64,000 nt of DNA, taken from assembly GCF_000196655.1 (NCBI RefSeq), contig NC_014253.1:2125423-2189422 (forward strand), in the 5' to 3' direction. Positions 26,374 through 36,680 of this stretch are shown here, piece after piece. The stretch's first letter is position 1; each line of letters starts with the position of its first letter. Position numbers and translations under genes: made by a program. The notes under the pieces were generated by a model that did not search any database, was not told where the DNA came from, and saw only the letters and a program-made list of their open reading frames with translations. Source of the DNA: Methanohalobium evestigatum Z-7303 (GTDB lineage Archaea; Halobacteriota; Methanosarcinia; Methanosarcinales; Methanosarcinaceae).

Positions 26374-26796
26374 TTATACATCTTCTGAAGGTTTGGCGGT
26401 GTTAAGTTTTGAATATTTAACACCTTTTAAAGCCATCACTTTTTCTCCAAAATCCTTGAAATTGGCACCATCGCCATCCAGTATTATCACTTCAAGACAA
26501 TTGTCTTGGTCAAGGTGGATATGTACCGATGACTGTATAATCTCAGCATGTTCATGCTGTATCTCGGTAAGAGTGTTTGAAAGGCCGCGTTTGGTATGGT
26601 CATACATCAGTGTAAGTGTTCCAACACGTCTGCCTTTAATATCACTCATCCACTCATGTCTAACGATGTAGTTTCTGATAGCATCCCTTATTCCTTCTGA
26701 ACGTGAAGAATAGCCTCTTTTTTCTATGATTTCATCGAATTTTTCCAGCAGGTTTTCAGGCAATGATACTCCGATTCTCATAAGGTCTTGGTCCAT
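26374..26796 (-). CDS. nikR: Nickel-responsive regulator NikR
   Basis: 140 residues. Ribbon-helix-helix N-terminus ([18 protein letters not shown], then [14 protein letters not shown]) and a C-terminal ACT-like domain with the nickel ligands in [20 protein letters not shown] (His, His-x-His and Cys). Represses nickel uptake when nickel is plentiful. Nickel is needed for F430 and hydrogenase or CODH. Possible targets within this window are the cbiMNQO uptake genes and larC, by inference only. Confidence 0.95.
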   Translation of the reverse strand: MDQDLMRIGVSLPENLLEKFDEIIEKRGYSSRSEGIRDAIRNYIVRHEWMSDIKGRRVGTLTLMYDHTKRGLSNTLTEIQHEHAEIIQSSVHIHLDQDNCLEVIILDGDGANFKDFGEKVMALKGVKYSKLNTAKPSEDV

Positions 26797-26924
26797 TAAA
26801 TCACCTATGGTTTGATTAAATGATTATATTTGTTTTATTTTTTATGCAACATTTGGTTAATATATTATGAATAAATAACATTAAAACAGTTCAGGTTGGG
26901 TAATGGATGTATTCACTGTGATAC

Positions 26925-26933
26925 TTTTATAAA
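26925..26933 (+). promoter_or_regulatory. TATA box of purC
   Basis: TTTTATAAA, about 50 bases before the purC ATG, fits an archaeal promoter with a leader of roughly 25 bases. Confidence 0.45.
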
Positions 26934-26982
26934 TAGTGATATATATTTGGGTATTAATTAGAATCCAATAAGGTGTCAGAAA

Positions 26983-27699
26983 ATGGATAAGAAAGAATTA
27001 TTGTATTCAGGAAAAGCAAAAAGTATCTACAAAACCGATGATGAAAACAAACTTGTTGTAGAGTTCAGGGACAGCCTTACAGCATTTGATGGAAGTAAGA
27101 AAAGTGAAGCTAAAAACAAGGGTTATTACAACGCTCAAATATCAAGAAAGGTCTTTGAAATGCTTGAATCAAATGACATAAAAACCCATTATATAGATAT
27201 GATTTCTGACACTGAAATGCTTGTAGAATCCGTAGAAATCGTGCCTATAGAAGTTATTGTAAGAAATATAGCGGCAGGTTCAATAACGAAAAAATACCCA
27301 ATGGAAAAAGGAACTCGTTTTAAAAATCCCATTCTTGTACTGGATTACAAGAGCGATGAATATAGTGACCCGATGATTAATGAAGATATTGCAGTAGCAC
27401 TTGGAATCACAGATTATGAAGAAATTGAAAAACTCCGCTCTCTTGCACTCAAGATAAATGAGTTACTGGTTGATTACCTTGATAAAAGCAATCTACTTCT
27501 GCCGGATTTCAAACTTGAATTTGGTAGAAAGGATGGAGAGTTGCTTCTTGCTGATGAAATATCCTGTGATACCTGTAGATTATGGGATAAAGAAACAGAA
27601 GAATCAATGGACAAAGACGTCTTCAGGTATGATAAGGGAGACCTTTCCAAAGTTTATGAAGAGGTGGCAAGACGGATAATCCCTGAAATCTTTAATTAA
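26983..27699 (+). CDS. purC: SAICAR synthetase
   Basis: ATP-dependent joining of CAIR and aspartate in purine synthesis. 238 residues. [17 protein letters not shown] at the N-terminus, [33 protein letters not shown] and a C-terminal [14 protein letters not shown] are typical of PurC. Single gene with its own promoter; purL lies at 30.3 kb but is not in the same operon. Confidence 0.96.
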   Translation: MDKKELLYSGKAKSIYKTDDENKLVVEFRDSLTAFDGSKKSEAKNKGYYNAQISRKVFEMLESNDIKTHYIDMISDTEMLVESVEIVPIEVIVRNIAAGSITKKYPMEKGTRFKNPILVLDYKSDEYSDPMINEDIAVALGITDYEEIEKLRSLALKINELLVDYLDKSNLLLPDFKLEFGRKDGELLLADEISCDTCRLWDKETEESMDKDVFRYDKGDLSKVYEEVARRIIPEIFN

Positions 27700-27708
27700 T
27701 TTTATTTT

Positions 27709-28941
27709 TTAAAATAGAAAATCATCAAGGGTTTTTTGGGTACAGACATCTGAAAGTAATTTCATCTGATTTCTCCAATCTGAATATGGTGTCTTTATTC
27801 GGGTTGATATATCCGAAAGGGCAGTTTCTATTGATTCAAATGTTTTAGGAGTATTCTGGAGTGCCTGACGCACACCTTCTCTTACCACCCAGACTCCAAG
27901 AGGTGCCCAGTAGTCAGGTCGGATTTCACGAATAATAAATATCGATGCCTGTCTTTTTATATTTAAAAGATATTCCAGTGCACCCAGACGGGCTGCATAA
28001 TATCCACCTGACAGAGGGGAATATTTACTTTTACCATTAAACCCTTCAAAATCCGCACCTATCCATGTGGAATCACCCGACCATACTGATTTTGGGAGCC
28101 AGATTTCAACCAGTTCAAAAGAATAGTTCTTTGGAACATACAGGATTTCAAAATGGTTTCCAAATATTCCACCACTAAACAGTGTAATTTCATCTATCTG
28201 TGGATAATCGATTATATTGTTGATGATATCTTTACCTGCCATATCATCAACAGCAGTAATCGACCATCTGGTCGGAACCAGACATCTGTCTTTTCCAAGT
28301 AATCCTATGGATAACAGACGTGTTATATGTTCTGTAGATATGTTTTTATTGATAAGTTCTGAAACACTGTCTTTTGCCAGTGCATCAGTATCGTATACAA
28401 GGTAATCCACTTTTTTGGGTACATTAGGGTTTTCGGTGATCTCAAAGTTTTTTAGTGTGGCTGATGGTCCAGTGGGTGTAAGTACACTATCAAACCTGAG
28501 GTTGTTTTCAATTGTTTTGCTGTACCAAGCTTCTGTATCAACAGGATTTGTGGATAAAGCCAGTTCCTGTGATTTTAAAATAAGATTGTTATCAGATAAA
28601 GCATCTTTAATATTTATATTTGTATTCGACCTGACCAGCCGGGAACGCATGGATATAATATCCTGGATATCCATCCCGAGCCATTCATCGGGTAAATCCA
28701 TTACAGCGGATTCATCACCAGTTGTCTCAGGCGGTATCATGGGGCCTGCAGAAACATCTGGATAACCGTGTCTTCCTACAAATACTGCAGGTGGAGATGC
28801 ACCAAACACTGAATCATTTTTGGGTATTTTTGAACTTAATGATTCTATTGATGCAAATCTTTCAAGTATTGGACATCTGGGACGTCCGCATAATTTTTTC
28901 CCTTTACATTCTATACATCTGTTGCTGGATTTCAATGTCAA
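27709..28941 (-). CDS. nreA: Archaeal DNA repair protein NreA
   Basis: 410 residues. The N-terminal zinc motif CIECKGKKLCGRPRCP, then FVGRHGYPDVSAGPM and the C-terminal blocks GADFEGFNGKSKYSPLSGGYY and REIRPDYWAPLGVW define the Nre family. It ends in QKTLDDFLF, a PCNA-interacting (PIP) motif that is characteristic of NreA. Loss of NreA sensitises haloarchaea to mitomycin C. Start overlaps the upstream HTH gene stop by four bases. Confidence 0.93.
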   Translation of the reverse strand: MTLKSSNRCIECKGKKLCGRPRCPILERFASIESLSSKIPKNDSVFGASPPAVFVGRHGYPDVSAGPMIPPETTGDESAVMDLPDEWLGMDIQDIISMRSRLVRSNTNINIKDALSDNNLILKSQELALSTNPVDTEAWYSKTIENNLRFDSVLTPTGPSATLKNFEITENPNVPKKVDYLVYDTDALAKDSVSELINKNISTEHITRLLSIGLLGKDRCLVPTRWSITAVDDMAGKDIINNIIDYPQIDEITLFSGGIFGNHFEILYVPKNYSFELVEIWLPKSVWSGDSTWIGADFEGFNGKSKYSPLSGGYYAARLGALEYLLNIKRQASIFIIREIRPDYWAPLGVWVVREGVRQALQNTPKTFESIETALSDISTRIKTPYSDWRNQMKLLSDVCTQKTLDDFLF

Positions 28942-29306
28942 TCCTGGTCATCTTCAATTTCATCACACAGGATGCAATAACCGGCTTCAGGTGCGTTTTT
29001 GTATAGCCATCCTGATTTTTGCACGAGTCTACATACACGGCACATACCTTTTGATTTTTCCTTAACAGTAAGTCCATCTATAAGTTGGGATGCAAATTTG
29101 CTTATTTCATCGTTAGTAGCTTTTGAAAATCCAACCTCTGCACCGCGTTTAAGACTTACATACTGTGAAACTGCAGCACGTGAAAGTCCCAATATGTCTG
29201 CAATTTCGTTTTGAGTGCATCCATATTCAAACATCATTACACGTACAAGTTCCGCCCTTATAGATGGCAGGACTTTTTGTACCATGATTTCGCATGGAGG
29301 TTTCAT
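28938..29306 (-). CDS. HTH transcriptional regulator with C-terminal cysteine cluster
   Basis: About 122 residues from ATG 29306 (MKPPCEIMVQKVLP). A helix-turn-helix of Xre/sigma-like type, GCTQNEIADILGLSRAAVSQ, is followed by a C-terminal CRVCRLVQ and CILC pair that probably binds zinc or iron-sulfur. It belongs to a group of archaeal predicted regulators with this architecture. TTG 29351 is an alternative start without a ribosome binding site. Cotranscribed with nreA by ATGA overlap, so it may control repair genes. Confidence 0.85.
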   Translation of the reverse strand: MKPPCEIMVQKVLPSIRAELVRVMMFEYGCTQNEIADILGLSRAAVSQYVSLKRGAEVGFSKATNDEISKFASQLIDGLTVKEKSKGMCRVCRLVQKSGWLYKNAPEAGYCILCDEIEDDQD

Positions 29307-29455
29307 TGTCTTATCTATCCTTTTTTCTAATAATATGCTTGAGAAATCCAACTTAAAAATAAATTTTTAAAATCAGGTGTTAACCTTTTAACTCATTTTA
29401 TCAAACAATCAAGTAATTTATTACATTGTTATGAGCTATACCCCTTGAGCCCCAA

Positions 29456-29764
29456 TTAATCTTTTATCTGGTCTGGAGAGAATCCTTTTGCAACCAGTAC
29501 ATCCTTCATTCGAGACCTGTGGTTTCCCTGTAATTCAATAGCATTTCCTCTTACAGTACCACCACATGCAAATTTGGATTTGAGGTACGTAGCAAGTTCG
29601 TTCAGATCTATTTCATTTGCATCTAAGCCTTCTACAATGGTCACTTCTTTACCATATCTTCTTCTATTGACTTTAACTGTAATCCTTTGCTGTTCTTTTG
29701 CTACTTCTTCGCATATGCAAAGTTCTTTAGGTAGTCCACAAACTGAACACATTTCCGAACTCAT
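29456..29764 (-). CDS. Translation initiation factor aIF1 (SUI1 family)
   Basis: 102 residues. N-terminal zinc knuckle [15 protein letters not shown] and the SUI1 domain ([33 protein letters not shown]). Guards start-codon fidelity on the small ribosomal subunit. Single gene, divergent from DUF192. Confidence 0.95.
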   Translation of the reverse strand: MSSEMCSVCGLPKELCICEEVAKEQQRITVKVNRRRYGKEVTIVEGLDANEIDLNELATYLKSKFACGGTVRGNAIELQGNHRSRMKDVLVAKGFSPDQIKD

Positions 29765-29840
29765 TTTTCTGGTTTTTCCTCCGCTTTTATATTAAGGTAT
29801 TTGCAAATTTTAATTTACAAAGTTTTATATGAGTTTGTAT

Positions 29841-29853
29841 ATTTATATAAATA
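29841..29853 (+). promoter_or_regulatory. TATA box implying a leaderless DUF192 transcript
   Basis: ATTTATATAAATA is nearly palindromic and centred about 27 bases before ATG 29874, so transcription should begin at or near the start codon. There is no ribosome binding site before the ATG, in agreement with leaderless translation. Confidence 0.5.
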
Positions 29854-29873
29854 GCAAATAAGAGTAAACAAAT

Positions 29874-30227
29874 ATGATATTAAAATCTAATGGTAATACA
29901 GTTGCATCAGATGTGGAATTTGCAACAACATTTTTTTCACAATCAAAAGGCTTAATGTTTAAAAAAAATGTACCTAATGATTATGCTCTTGTTTTTGTAT
30001 TCGACAAACCCATAAAGACATCAGTTCATATGCTTTTTGTAAGATTTCCCATTGATGTACTGTTTCTTGATGATAGTAAAAGAATAATTAAAGCAACAAC
30101 TCTTAAACCATGGCTGGGGACGTCCTCATCTGAAAAGATAGTTAAATATATAATCGAAATGAAACAGCACAAAATATCAGAACATGGTCTTGTCGAGGGT
30201 GAACAGCTCTTTTTTGATGTGCCATGA
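29874..30227 (+). CDS. DUF192 family protein
   Basis: 117 residues. FSQSKGLMFKKNVPNDYAL, then HMLFVRFPIDVLFLDD and VEGEQLFF match DUF192, small beta-barrel proteins of unknown function. No signal peptide here. Single gene. Confidence 0.85.
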   Translation: MILKSNGNTVASDVEFATTFFSQSKGLMFKKNVPNDYALVFVFDKPIKTSVHMLFVRFPIDVLFLDDSKRIIKATTLKPWLGTSSSEKIVKYIIEMKQHKISEHGLVEGEQLFFDVP

Positions 30228-30328
30228 TTGTAATATATGTATATTCATCAATAATTGTTAACTTAAAGTAACCTTTATTTAATTGGATAATATGTCCATG
30301 ATACAAATAACTGGTAAGAGGCTTTTTA

Positions 30329-32476
30329 ATGTTACCTGAAAATGACCTTAAAATAATAACTGAAAAAATGGGAAGGAAACCGAATCTGGTTGAACAGGGT
30401 TGTTTTTTAAATCTCTGGAGTGAGCACTGTTCCTATCGCTCAAGTGCACCTTTGCTAAAGACATTTACATCCACTGGTGAAAAGGTCGTAATTGGACCTG
30501 GAGATGATGCAGCGATTATCCAGTTCGATGATGAATGGGTGCTTGCTCTTGGAATGGAAAGTCACAACCATCCATCATATGTAGATCCTTATAATGGAGC
30601 TGCCACCGGTGTAGGTGGTATAGTACGTGATATTCTTTCGATGGGAGCACGTCCGATTGCTCTTATGGACCCGCTTTATTTCGGTCCGCTAAATAATTCT
30701 AAAAATCTCTATTTATTTGAACATATCATAGAGGGTATAGCAGGCTACGGCAATTGTATCGGTGTGCCGGTTGTAAGAGGTGAGGCATTCTTTGACGATT
30801 CATACAGCGGTAACCCTCTGGTAAACGTAGTCTGTATTGGTCTTGCACATAAAGAAAATCTCATAACTGCAAAAGCAGAAAAAGCCGGCAACAAACTTGT
30901 ATTGATGGGTGCTACAACAGGTCGTGATGGCCTTGGAGGGGCTTCATTTGCATCCAGAGACCTCTCAGAGGAAGCAGAATCTGAAGAACGTCCAAGTATT
31001 CAGATAGGTGATCCTTTTACAGAGAAATTATTAATTGAGGCAACACTTGAAGGAATTGATAAGGGATATGTCAAATCATGCAGAGACCTCGGAGCTGCAG
31101 GTATTGTGGGAGCCAGTTCTGAAATGGCATCAAAAGGTAATCTTGGGGCATATATGTACCTTGATAATGTGGTGCTTCGAGAATCAGGTATGAAACCTTT
31201 TGAAATTCTTATAGCCGAATCTCAGGAACGTATACTTCTGGAAGTAGAACCAGAAAATGTGGATTATATGCTTGATGTAGCGGAAAAATATGAATTAAGC
31301 GCCAGTGTAATTGGTGAGTTGAAAAACGACCAAAAATATACAGCCGAATTTGGTGATGAAATTGTTGCAGATATGCCAGTAAAACTTTTAACAGAAGGCT
31401 GTCCTACTTTTGAAAGACCTGCAACTCCACCATCATCACAAAATATTGGAGCAAAACCTGAATTCCCTTATGACTTAAAAACAACTGTACTTGATGTGGT
31501 TTCTTCTTATAATACAACATCAAAAGACTGGATATACAGCCAATACGACCATGAAGTCCAGATAAGGACGGCTGTAAATCCAGGAGATGATTCAGGAGTT
31601 CTAAGAATTTCAGGAAATAAAGGATTGGTAGTATCCTGTGGATGCAACCCCAGACACACATTGCTTGACCCCTATAAAGGAGGCAGAGGCACAGTTTTTG
31701 AAAACGCTATGAACCTGGCAGTTAAAGGCGGAAAAGCAATTGCAATGGTGGATTGCCTCAATTTTGGAAATCCTGAAAAGAGTGATATATACTGGCAGTT
31801 CAAACAGGCAATTCTTGGTCTTGGTGATTGTGCGCGTGAACTTTCAATACCTGTAGTAGGTGGTAATGTATCCCTTTATAATGAAAGTGAAGAACGTGGA
31901 ACAGCAATAGCACCAACGCCTTCAATCGGTCTTATAGGAATTACCGATGATGTAGCACAGGTACCTCCTTCGTATTTTGTCAATGAAGGTGAGACAATAA
32001 TACTTGTAGGAGAAACCCACGATGAACTTGGTGGTTCAGAATATTACAACCGCATCGGCTACCGTACACATGGCAATACTCCTGATGTTCCTGACAATGC
32101 TGAATCCATACTGGATGGAGTAAGAAAAGCAGTCATTAGCAGCAAAGTAAGTTCTGCTCATGATGTATCACAGGGTGGACTTGTAGTGGCATTATGTGAA
32201 ATGTGTGATAGAATTGGGGCAGATGTAAATCTAAACTCTGTGGGCGCTGGTCTACGAACAGATGAGATACTGTTCTCAGAGTCACATGCAAGAGCCATAA
32301 TTTCCACTTCAGAACCTGTATATGTCAGACAAATGCTTGCGGATATACAGCACGTGATAATTGGCAGTACTGGTGGACAAATGCTGGATATTACCCATAA
32401 TGATCAGGAAATTGTACTGACACTGGATGAAATATCAAATTCAAGAAGCAGTTTGAAAAGGTTGATGACAGAATGA
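30329..32476 (+). CDS. purL: Phosphoribosylformylglycinamidine synthase subunit II
   Basis: 715 residues, small-type PurL that works with PurQ (glutaminase) and Pur[37 protein letters not shown] and [20 protein letters not shown] at the expected places; C-terminal [17 protein letters not shown]. purQ and purS are not in the vicinity. Convergent with the DtxR-type regulator with only 11 bases between. Confidence 0.97.
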   Translation: MLPENDLKIITEKMGRKPNLVEQGCFLNLWSEHCSYRSSAPLLKTFTSTGEKVVIGPGDDAAIIQFDDEWVLALGMESHNHPSYVDPYNGAATGVGGIVRDILSMGARPIALMDPLYFGPLNNSKNLYLFEHIIEGIAGYGNCIGVPVVRGEAFFDDSYSGNPLVNVVCIGLAHKENLITAKAEKAGNKLVLMGATTGRDGLGGASFASRDLSEEAESEERPSIQIGDPFTEKLLIEATLEGIDKGYVKSCRDLGAAGIVGASSEMASKGNLGAYMYLDNVVLRESGMKPFEILIAESQERILLEVEPENVDYMLDVAEKYELSASVIGELKNDQKYTAEFGDEIVADMPVKLLTEGCPTFERPATPPSSQNIGAKPEFPYDLKTTVLDVVSSYNTTSKDWIYSQYDHEVQIRTAVNPGDDSGVLRISGNKGLVVSCGCNPRHTLLDPYKGGRGTVFENAMNLAVKGGKAIAMVDCLNFGNPEKSDIYWQFKQAILGLGDCARELSIPVVGGNVSLYNESEERGTAIAPTPSIGLIGITDDVAQVPPSYFVNEGETIILVGETHDELGGSEYYNRIGYRTHGNTPDVPDNAESILDGVRKAVISSKVSSAHDVSQGGLVVALCEMCDRIGADVNLNSVGAGLRTDEILFSESHARAIISTSEPVYVRQMLADIQHVIIGSTGGQMLDITHNDQEIVLTLDEISNSRSSLKRLMTE

Positions 32477-32487
32477 CTGATATTCAG

Positions 32488-33141
32488 TCATTTATTTTCA
32501 ACTCTTACAAAGATATAATCCGCCATTTCCTTATCCACAGCATACCTTGTCTGGTCAAGGTCAAACACATATGACGGGTATGACTGTACCAGAGTAACTG
32601 GCATCCCGGGAAGGATGCCCATAGACATCAATTTCTGTAATTTTTCATTGTCCTGTATTTCAAAGTATGCGATTTTACCCTTTTGATTGAGTTTCAATTC
32701 AGAAAGCGGTTGGACGATACTGCTAACTTCCTTTTCCCCTTTCTTACAGCATTCACCTTTTGGAATAGGGTTTCCATGAGGACAGGTTCTTGGATGTCCA
32801 AGCAGTACGCAAACCTTGTCATCGACACCGTCATGTAATATATGTTCGAATTCACATGCGGATTTATGGACGCCCTCTTTTTTATCCAGTACATCCACAA
32901 GCAATCTTTCAGCAAGTCGGTGACGCCTCACAACATTTTTCGCATTGAAATAACCCTCATGTTTGAGAGTAATTTTTGAATCCGAATTTAAATCAATGTT
33001 ATCCATATCCAGTAGTTCCAGAACTTCTGGTGATTCTTTGTCAAGGTTCAATGATTCAAGTTCTATAAAATTCTGCCCGCGTTCCTGTGAACATATCCAT
33101 AGTTTTTCCAGTATCTCTTCAGCATTTTCACTTATTTCCAT
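32488..33141 (-). CDS. DtxR-family metal-dependent regulator with FeoA-like domain
   Basis: 217 residues. The N-terminal winged-helix region ends in LKHEGYFNAKNVVRRHRLAE, followed by the metal-binding dimerisation domain (KSACEFEHILHDGVDDKVC, GHPRTCPHGNPIPKGECC) and a C-terminal SH3/FeoA-like domain (MSMGILPGMPVTLV). Represses iron or manganese genes when metal is bound. Last gene of the feoB operon, so it likely regulates its own operon. Confidence 0.93.
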   Translation of the reverse strand: MEISENAEEILEKLWICSQERGQNFIELESLNLDKESPEVLELLDMDNIDLNSDSKITLKHEGYFNAKNVVRRHRLAERLLVDVLDKKEGVHKSACEFEHILHDGVDDKVCVLLGHPRTCPHGNPIPKGECCKKGEKEVSSIVQPLSELKLNQKGKIAYFEIQDNEKLQKLMSMGILPGMPVTLVQSYPSYVFDLDQTRYAVDKEMADYIFVRVENK

Positions 33142-33302
33142 TTAAACATCCCTCGCAATTTCTTAATCAGTTTTGTTTCGGGAACAATTTCATAACCACA
33201 ATTTGGACACCGCTGCATATTGCAGGAATGCAGTTTTCCACAGCCTGAACACTGGTTTTTGTCCGGTTCAGTAAATTCATACCCACATAGAGGACATTTC
33301 AT
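33132..33302 (-). CDS. Small zinc-ribbon protein of the feo operon
   Basis: 56 residues, overlapping both neighbours: its ATG 33302 overlaps the feoB stop by four bases and its end covers the first ten bases of the regulator. MKCPLCGYEF, CSGCGKLHSC and RCPNCGYEI give seven to eight cysteines in three CxxC-like pairs (two zinc ribbons, or an iron-sulfur site), and a basic tail LIKKLRGMFKWK. The position suggests a FeoC-like accessory role for FeoB, or an iron sensor; inferred from context only. Confidence 0.85.
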   Translation of the reverse strand: MKCPLCGYEFTEPDKNQCSGCGKLHSCNMQRCPNCGYEIVPETKLIKKLRGMFKWK

Positions 33303-35344
33303 AGTGTAACTCCGAGAATATTCATTATATAATTGACAACAAATCCTACAAAGAAGGCAAACGGGAATATGAAGGCTGCCATTGAAAGCGCTATCTTTAA
33401 TCCTCTCTCTTTAAGTGTCATCATAAACTGGGCTATACAAGGCATAAACAGGGTAAGTGTAACCGCTGCAACAAGCATGTCCACCCCATTCATCACTCCG
33501 GTTTTGTTTAGTTCATACAATCCGGCTGCTCCAAAATCACGTCTGAAAAATCCCAGTAAAAATACATCGGCAGCTTCAGAAGGGAGCCCTATCCATTGGG
33601 TAGGGTATTTTAACAGTTCGATAAGCAGTCCAAATATTCCGGTGATTTTGCCCAACCATATAAGTATACTTGCAATTATAAATAGTGGCATCACCTCAAG
33701 GAAATACCACTGCATCCGCGAATATGTTTTAATAAGTACGTTGGATAGTTTTGGTACTTTAAGAGAGGGTATTTCCAGAAAGAAACTCGGTTTTTCACCG
33801 GGTAAAACCTTTGCAGCAATGTAGCCTATAAACAAAAATTCCAGAATCATCACTACAACCCATAATAAAAGAGCTGATGGTTTTGCAGACATTATGCCAA
33901 GTATCACACCAAGCTGTGCAGAACAGGGTATGGCGAGTGATAATAGCAGTGTCGTTAATATTTTCTCGCGCGGTTTTTCAAGGGTACGGGTAACCATGGT
34001 AGCCATCGTGCCGCATCCGAATCCCAGTACCAGTGGTATTACGGCTCTGCCACTAAGACCTATCTTTTTAAACACCCGATCTATTAGCATGGCAAGTCTT
34101 GGTAGATATCCTGAATCTTCAATTATTGAAAATACAAAGAAAAATGCTCCAACAATTGGAAGTATCAATGCGATAGCATATGTTAAAGCCAGATTAACAA
34201 TTCCATAATCTCCAACAATAAGGCTCTGTATCAGGGGATATGGAACCAGTGAATTGAAGTTTTGTGTAATCCATGGAATTAGGTGTTCTCCAAACACCAC
34301 TCCTTCAAGGAAATCCACTACAGTCCCTGCTGCAAAAACACCTACAAACTGATAAAATCCGAAATACAGTACCAACAACAATATAGGAATTCCTGTAAGC
34401 GGATTTGAAACCAGATGGTCTAAACGTTTTTTCAGATTTGGGTAGTTGTCTTCGTATTTTTCGGACTCTGTAGCTTTTGAATTGTTATATAGATACGGCT
34501 CTTTTATCTTCGTTACAGAATTTACTATCCTGTTTGTAAGCTGTTGTCGTTCAACAGTCATTACATAATTGGTAGGAGTATTGAATTTGTTTTCTGTATT
34601 TGAAACTATATCTTTGATAGCGTCAACATCTTCGCCTTTTTCCTGTATCCTTTCAAAAGCTACTTGGTCTCTTTGTAAAAGTAACTGGGAGATGGACCTT
34701 TTGGATACTTCGTAGTTTTCTTTAAGGTTAGATTCGATATCTTTGATTGCATTTTCGATATCATCATTGTATTTGATTGTAAAATCCTGTGGATTTGAAC
34801 TGTATTCGGATATTGTTTTTTTGAGTTCTTCAATTCCCTCGCCTTTGTTTGAAACAGCAGGTATAACTGGTATTTTTAGCATCTGCTCAAGTTTTTGTAT
34901 ATCTATTCGAATACCACGTTCTGCGGCTTCATCCATCATGTTAAGTACCAGAATAAGCGGCTTACCCGCTTCAATTAATTGCAATGTGTGAGGAAGCATT
35001 CTCCTCAGGTTCTTGGCATCAATAACATGTAGGTAGATGGAAGCTTTTTCAAAAAACAGTCTCTGGGCTACTCTTTCCTCTTCAGTAATAGGTAGCAAGG
35101 AATAACTTCCAGGAGTATCTATGATTTCATATTTTTTATTGCCTATAACCCCGTCACCTTTGCTTATTTCTACAGTTGTACCGGGATAGTTGGAAGCAAT
35201 TGCATAACTATCAGAAAGAGCATTGAAAATAACACTTTTTCCTACATTCGGGCTGCCAACAAGTACTATTCTGTCAGAACTACAGGATACATTATCAGGT
35301 GTACTGCAACATGTTTGAGATTTTGTATTTAAAAGGGATTTCAT
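33299..35344 (-). CDS. feoB: Ferrous iron transporter FeoB
   Basis: 681 residues. N-terminal G domain: LVGSPNVGKSVIFNAL (G1), NYPGTTVE (G2 region), DTPGSYSL (G3), LNMMD (G4 variant). Then a helical GDI domain, and a membrane domain with the two gate regions (FGCGTMATMVTRTLEKPREK, LGFFRRDFGAAGLYEL). Residues 5-20 carry three cysteines (SQTCCSTPDNVSC). First gene of an operon with the zinc-ribbon and DtxR-type genes; imports Fe2+. Confidence 0.96.
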   Translation of the reverse strand: MKSLLNTKSQTCCSTPDNVSCSSDRIVLVGSPNVGKSVIFNALSDSYAIASNYPGTTVEISKGDGVIGNKKYEIIDTPGSYSLLPITEEERVAQRLFFEKASIYLHVIDAKNLRRMLPHTLQLIEAGKPLILVLNMMDEAAERGIRIDIQKLEQMLKIPVIPAVSNKGEGIEELKKTISEYSSNPQDFTIKYNDDIENAIKDIESNLKENYEVSKRSISQLLLQRDQVAFERIQEKGEDVDAIKDIVSNTENKFNTPTNYVMTVERQQLTNRIVNSVTKIKEPYLYNNSKATESEKYEDNYPNLKKRLDHLVSNPLTGIPILLLVLYFGFYQFVGVFAAGTVVDFLEGVVFGEHLIPWITQNFNSLVPYPLIQSLIVGDYGIVNLALTYAIALILPIVGAFFFVFSIIEDSGYLPRLAMLIDRVFKKIGLSGRAVIPLVLGFGCGTMATMVTRTLEKPREKILTTLLLSLAIPCSAQLGVILGIMSAKPSALLLWVVVMILEFLFIGYIAAKVLPGEKPSFFLEIPSLKVPKLSNVLIKTYSRMQWYFLEVMPLFIIASILIWLGKITGIFGLLIELLKYPTQWIGLPSEAADVFLLGFFRRDFGAAGLYELNKTGVMNGVDMLVAAVTLTLFMPCIAQFMMTLKERGLKIALSMAAFIFPFAFFVGFVVNYIMNILGVTL

Positions 35345-35522
35345 AGATCATCTCTACTTGTTTTTGGCGTGGTTAATTATATTCGTTAATCCTAAAATTA
35401 TATGATGTTACGTAAATACATAATGGTATATAAGTTTTTGGTTTGGTTAATGTTTCAGGTGGCAAAAATAATCCGTTGTTATCAGAAAAAAGGAAGATTA
35501 GAGGAAAGGTAATAAGAGGGAA

Positions 35523-36173
35523 TTATTCGCTTTCTTTTTTTGCATCTTTATAGAGTTCATTCATATTGATGGGGATGGGATTGTTTGCTATCAGTCTGGC
35601 AAAATATACAAGGTTGTAAACCATGAAACGAATTGTTTTGTTGGTGTAAAGGTGCTTTTCGCCTCCTGCTTCTATGTAACTTGGTCCGGGACCTGCAGGA
35701 CCCACCCAGTATGAATCAACATTTGGAGGTACAGTACATCCCAGATGGGTTAAATTGAACAATGTATTGGCAGCGACATTATGTGCACCATCTTCATTAC
35801 CTGTGATAATTACTCCGGCAACTTTTCCGTATAATGGGAACTGACCTGTTTCAGGATCAGTCTCCATATATGTTCCATCCAGTCGTTCTATAACTTTTTG
35901 TAACAATGATGACCTTGTGCCAAACCATATTGGTGAACCCATAATCAGAATATCGGATTCTTTGATTTTTTTTAGTATATCGGGCCATTCATCTCCTTCA
36001 CCTTCATACGAGGTGACTCCGACAGGTATATTGTAATCTGCTATTCTGATTACTTCTGTTTCAACTTCCTGTTCTTCAAACAATTTGACAGCTTTGTCAA
36101 TCAGGGCTCTTGTATTTGAAACTTCAGGAGACTTTTTTAGGGTGCAATTCAAAAATAATGCTTTAAGTGTCAT
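35523..36173 (-). CDS. NADPH-dependent FMN reductase-like flavoprotein
   Basis: Flavodoxin-fold protein of about 216 residues: LKALFLNCTLKKSPEVSNT, DILIMGSPIWFGTRSSLLQK and VIITGNEDGAHNVAAN. It lacks the cysteine motif of Isf proteins, so FMN should be its only cofactor. ATG 36173 lies about 25-30 bases after a TATA-like TATATAA on the minus strand and has no ribosome binding site, so the transcript may be leaderless. TTG 36179 is an alternative start. Confidence 0.86.
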   Translation of the reverse strand: MTLKALFLNCTLKKSPEVSNTRALIDKAVKLFEEQEVETEVIRIADYNIPVGVTSYEGEGDEWPDILKKIKESDILIMGSPIWFGTRSSLLQKVIERLDGTYMETDPETGQFPLYGKVAGVIITGNEDGAHNVAANTLFNLTHLGCTVPPNVDSYWVGPAGPGPSYIEAGGEKHLYTNKTIRFMVYNLVYFARLIANNPIPINMNELYKDAKKESE

Positions 36174-36256
36174 AATCAATACATTGGGTATATTGATTTA
36201 TATAACTTTTTAAAGCCTTTAACCTAATATTCAGGATGATGTAAAAAAGCTAAACG

Positions 36257-36282
36257 GGGCTGGATTTAGATTTAACCAGCCC
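36257..36282 (-). terminator. Hairpin terminator after the TRAM gene
   Basis: A perfect seven-pair GC-rich stem (GGGCTGG with CCAGCCC, 12-base loop) lies 18 bases beyond the TRAM stop and is followed on the minus strand by a run of six T at 36248-36243. Confidence 0.6.
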
Positions 36283-36299
36283 GGAAGTTAATTAAAAAT

Positions 36300-36512
36300 T
36301 TATTGTGATACTTTTTCAGCAAAAGCAAATTTTCTCAAAACTTTTGTAATTTTTATATTTTCGGTATCTCCGACCTGTGTATCAGGAACGAATATGACAA
36401 AACCTTCAACTCTGGCAATGCCATCGCCTTCTCTGGCAATATCTTCAATTGTTACTTCATATTCTTCTCCAGCTTCGACTGGAGCGGTAGATTCAGTCTC
36501 ATTATTATACAA
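36300..36512 (-). CDS. TRAM-domain RNA-binding protein
   Basis: 70 residues, almost wholly a TRAM domain: YEVTIEDIAREGDGIARVEG, then VIFVPDTQVGDTENIKITKV. Small TRAM proteins act as RNA chaperones in methanogens of this order, replacing cold-shock proteins. Starts with TTG 36512. A terminator follows; it is monocistronic. Confidence 0.9.
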   Translation of the reverse strand: MYNNETESTAPVEAGEEYEVTIEDIAREGDGIARVEGFVIFVPDTQVGDTENIKITKVLRKFAFAEKVSQ

Positions 36513-36680
36513 AATAATACACGTCCTTAAGTACTTAGTTCAAAAATTAGGTCTGTAAACTTTCAGGAAAAGAAATAGTTTATTTTTCAACCTAAACAGT
36601 AACTTTAACTAAATTAGTTTCCAAACCTTTTAATGATAAATAATCAAAATGATATATAAAGTTGATGGGTTTGAAATAGT

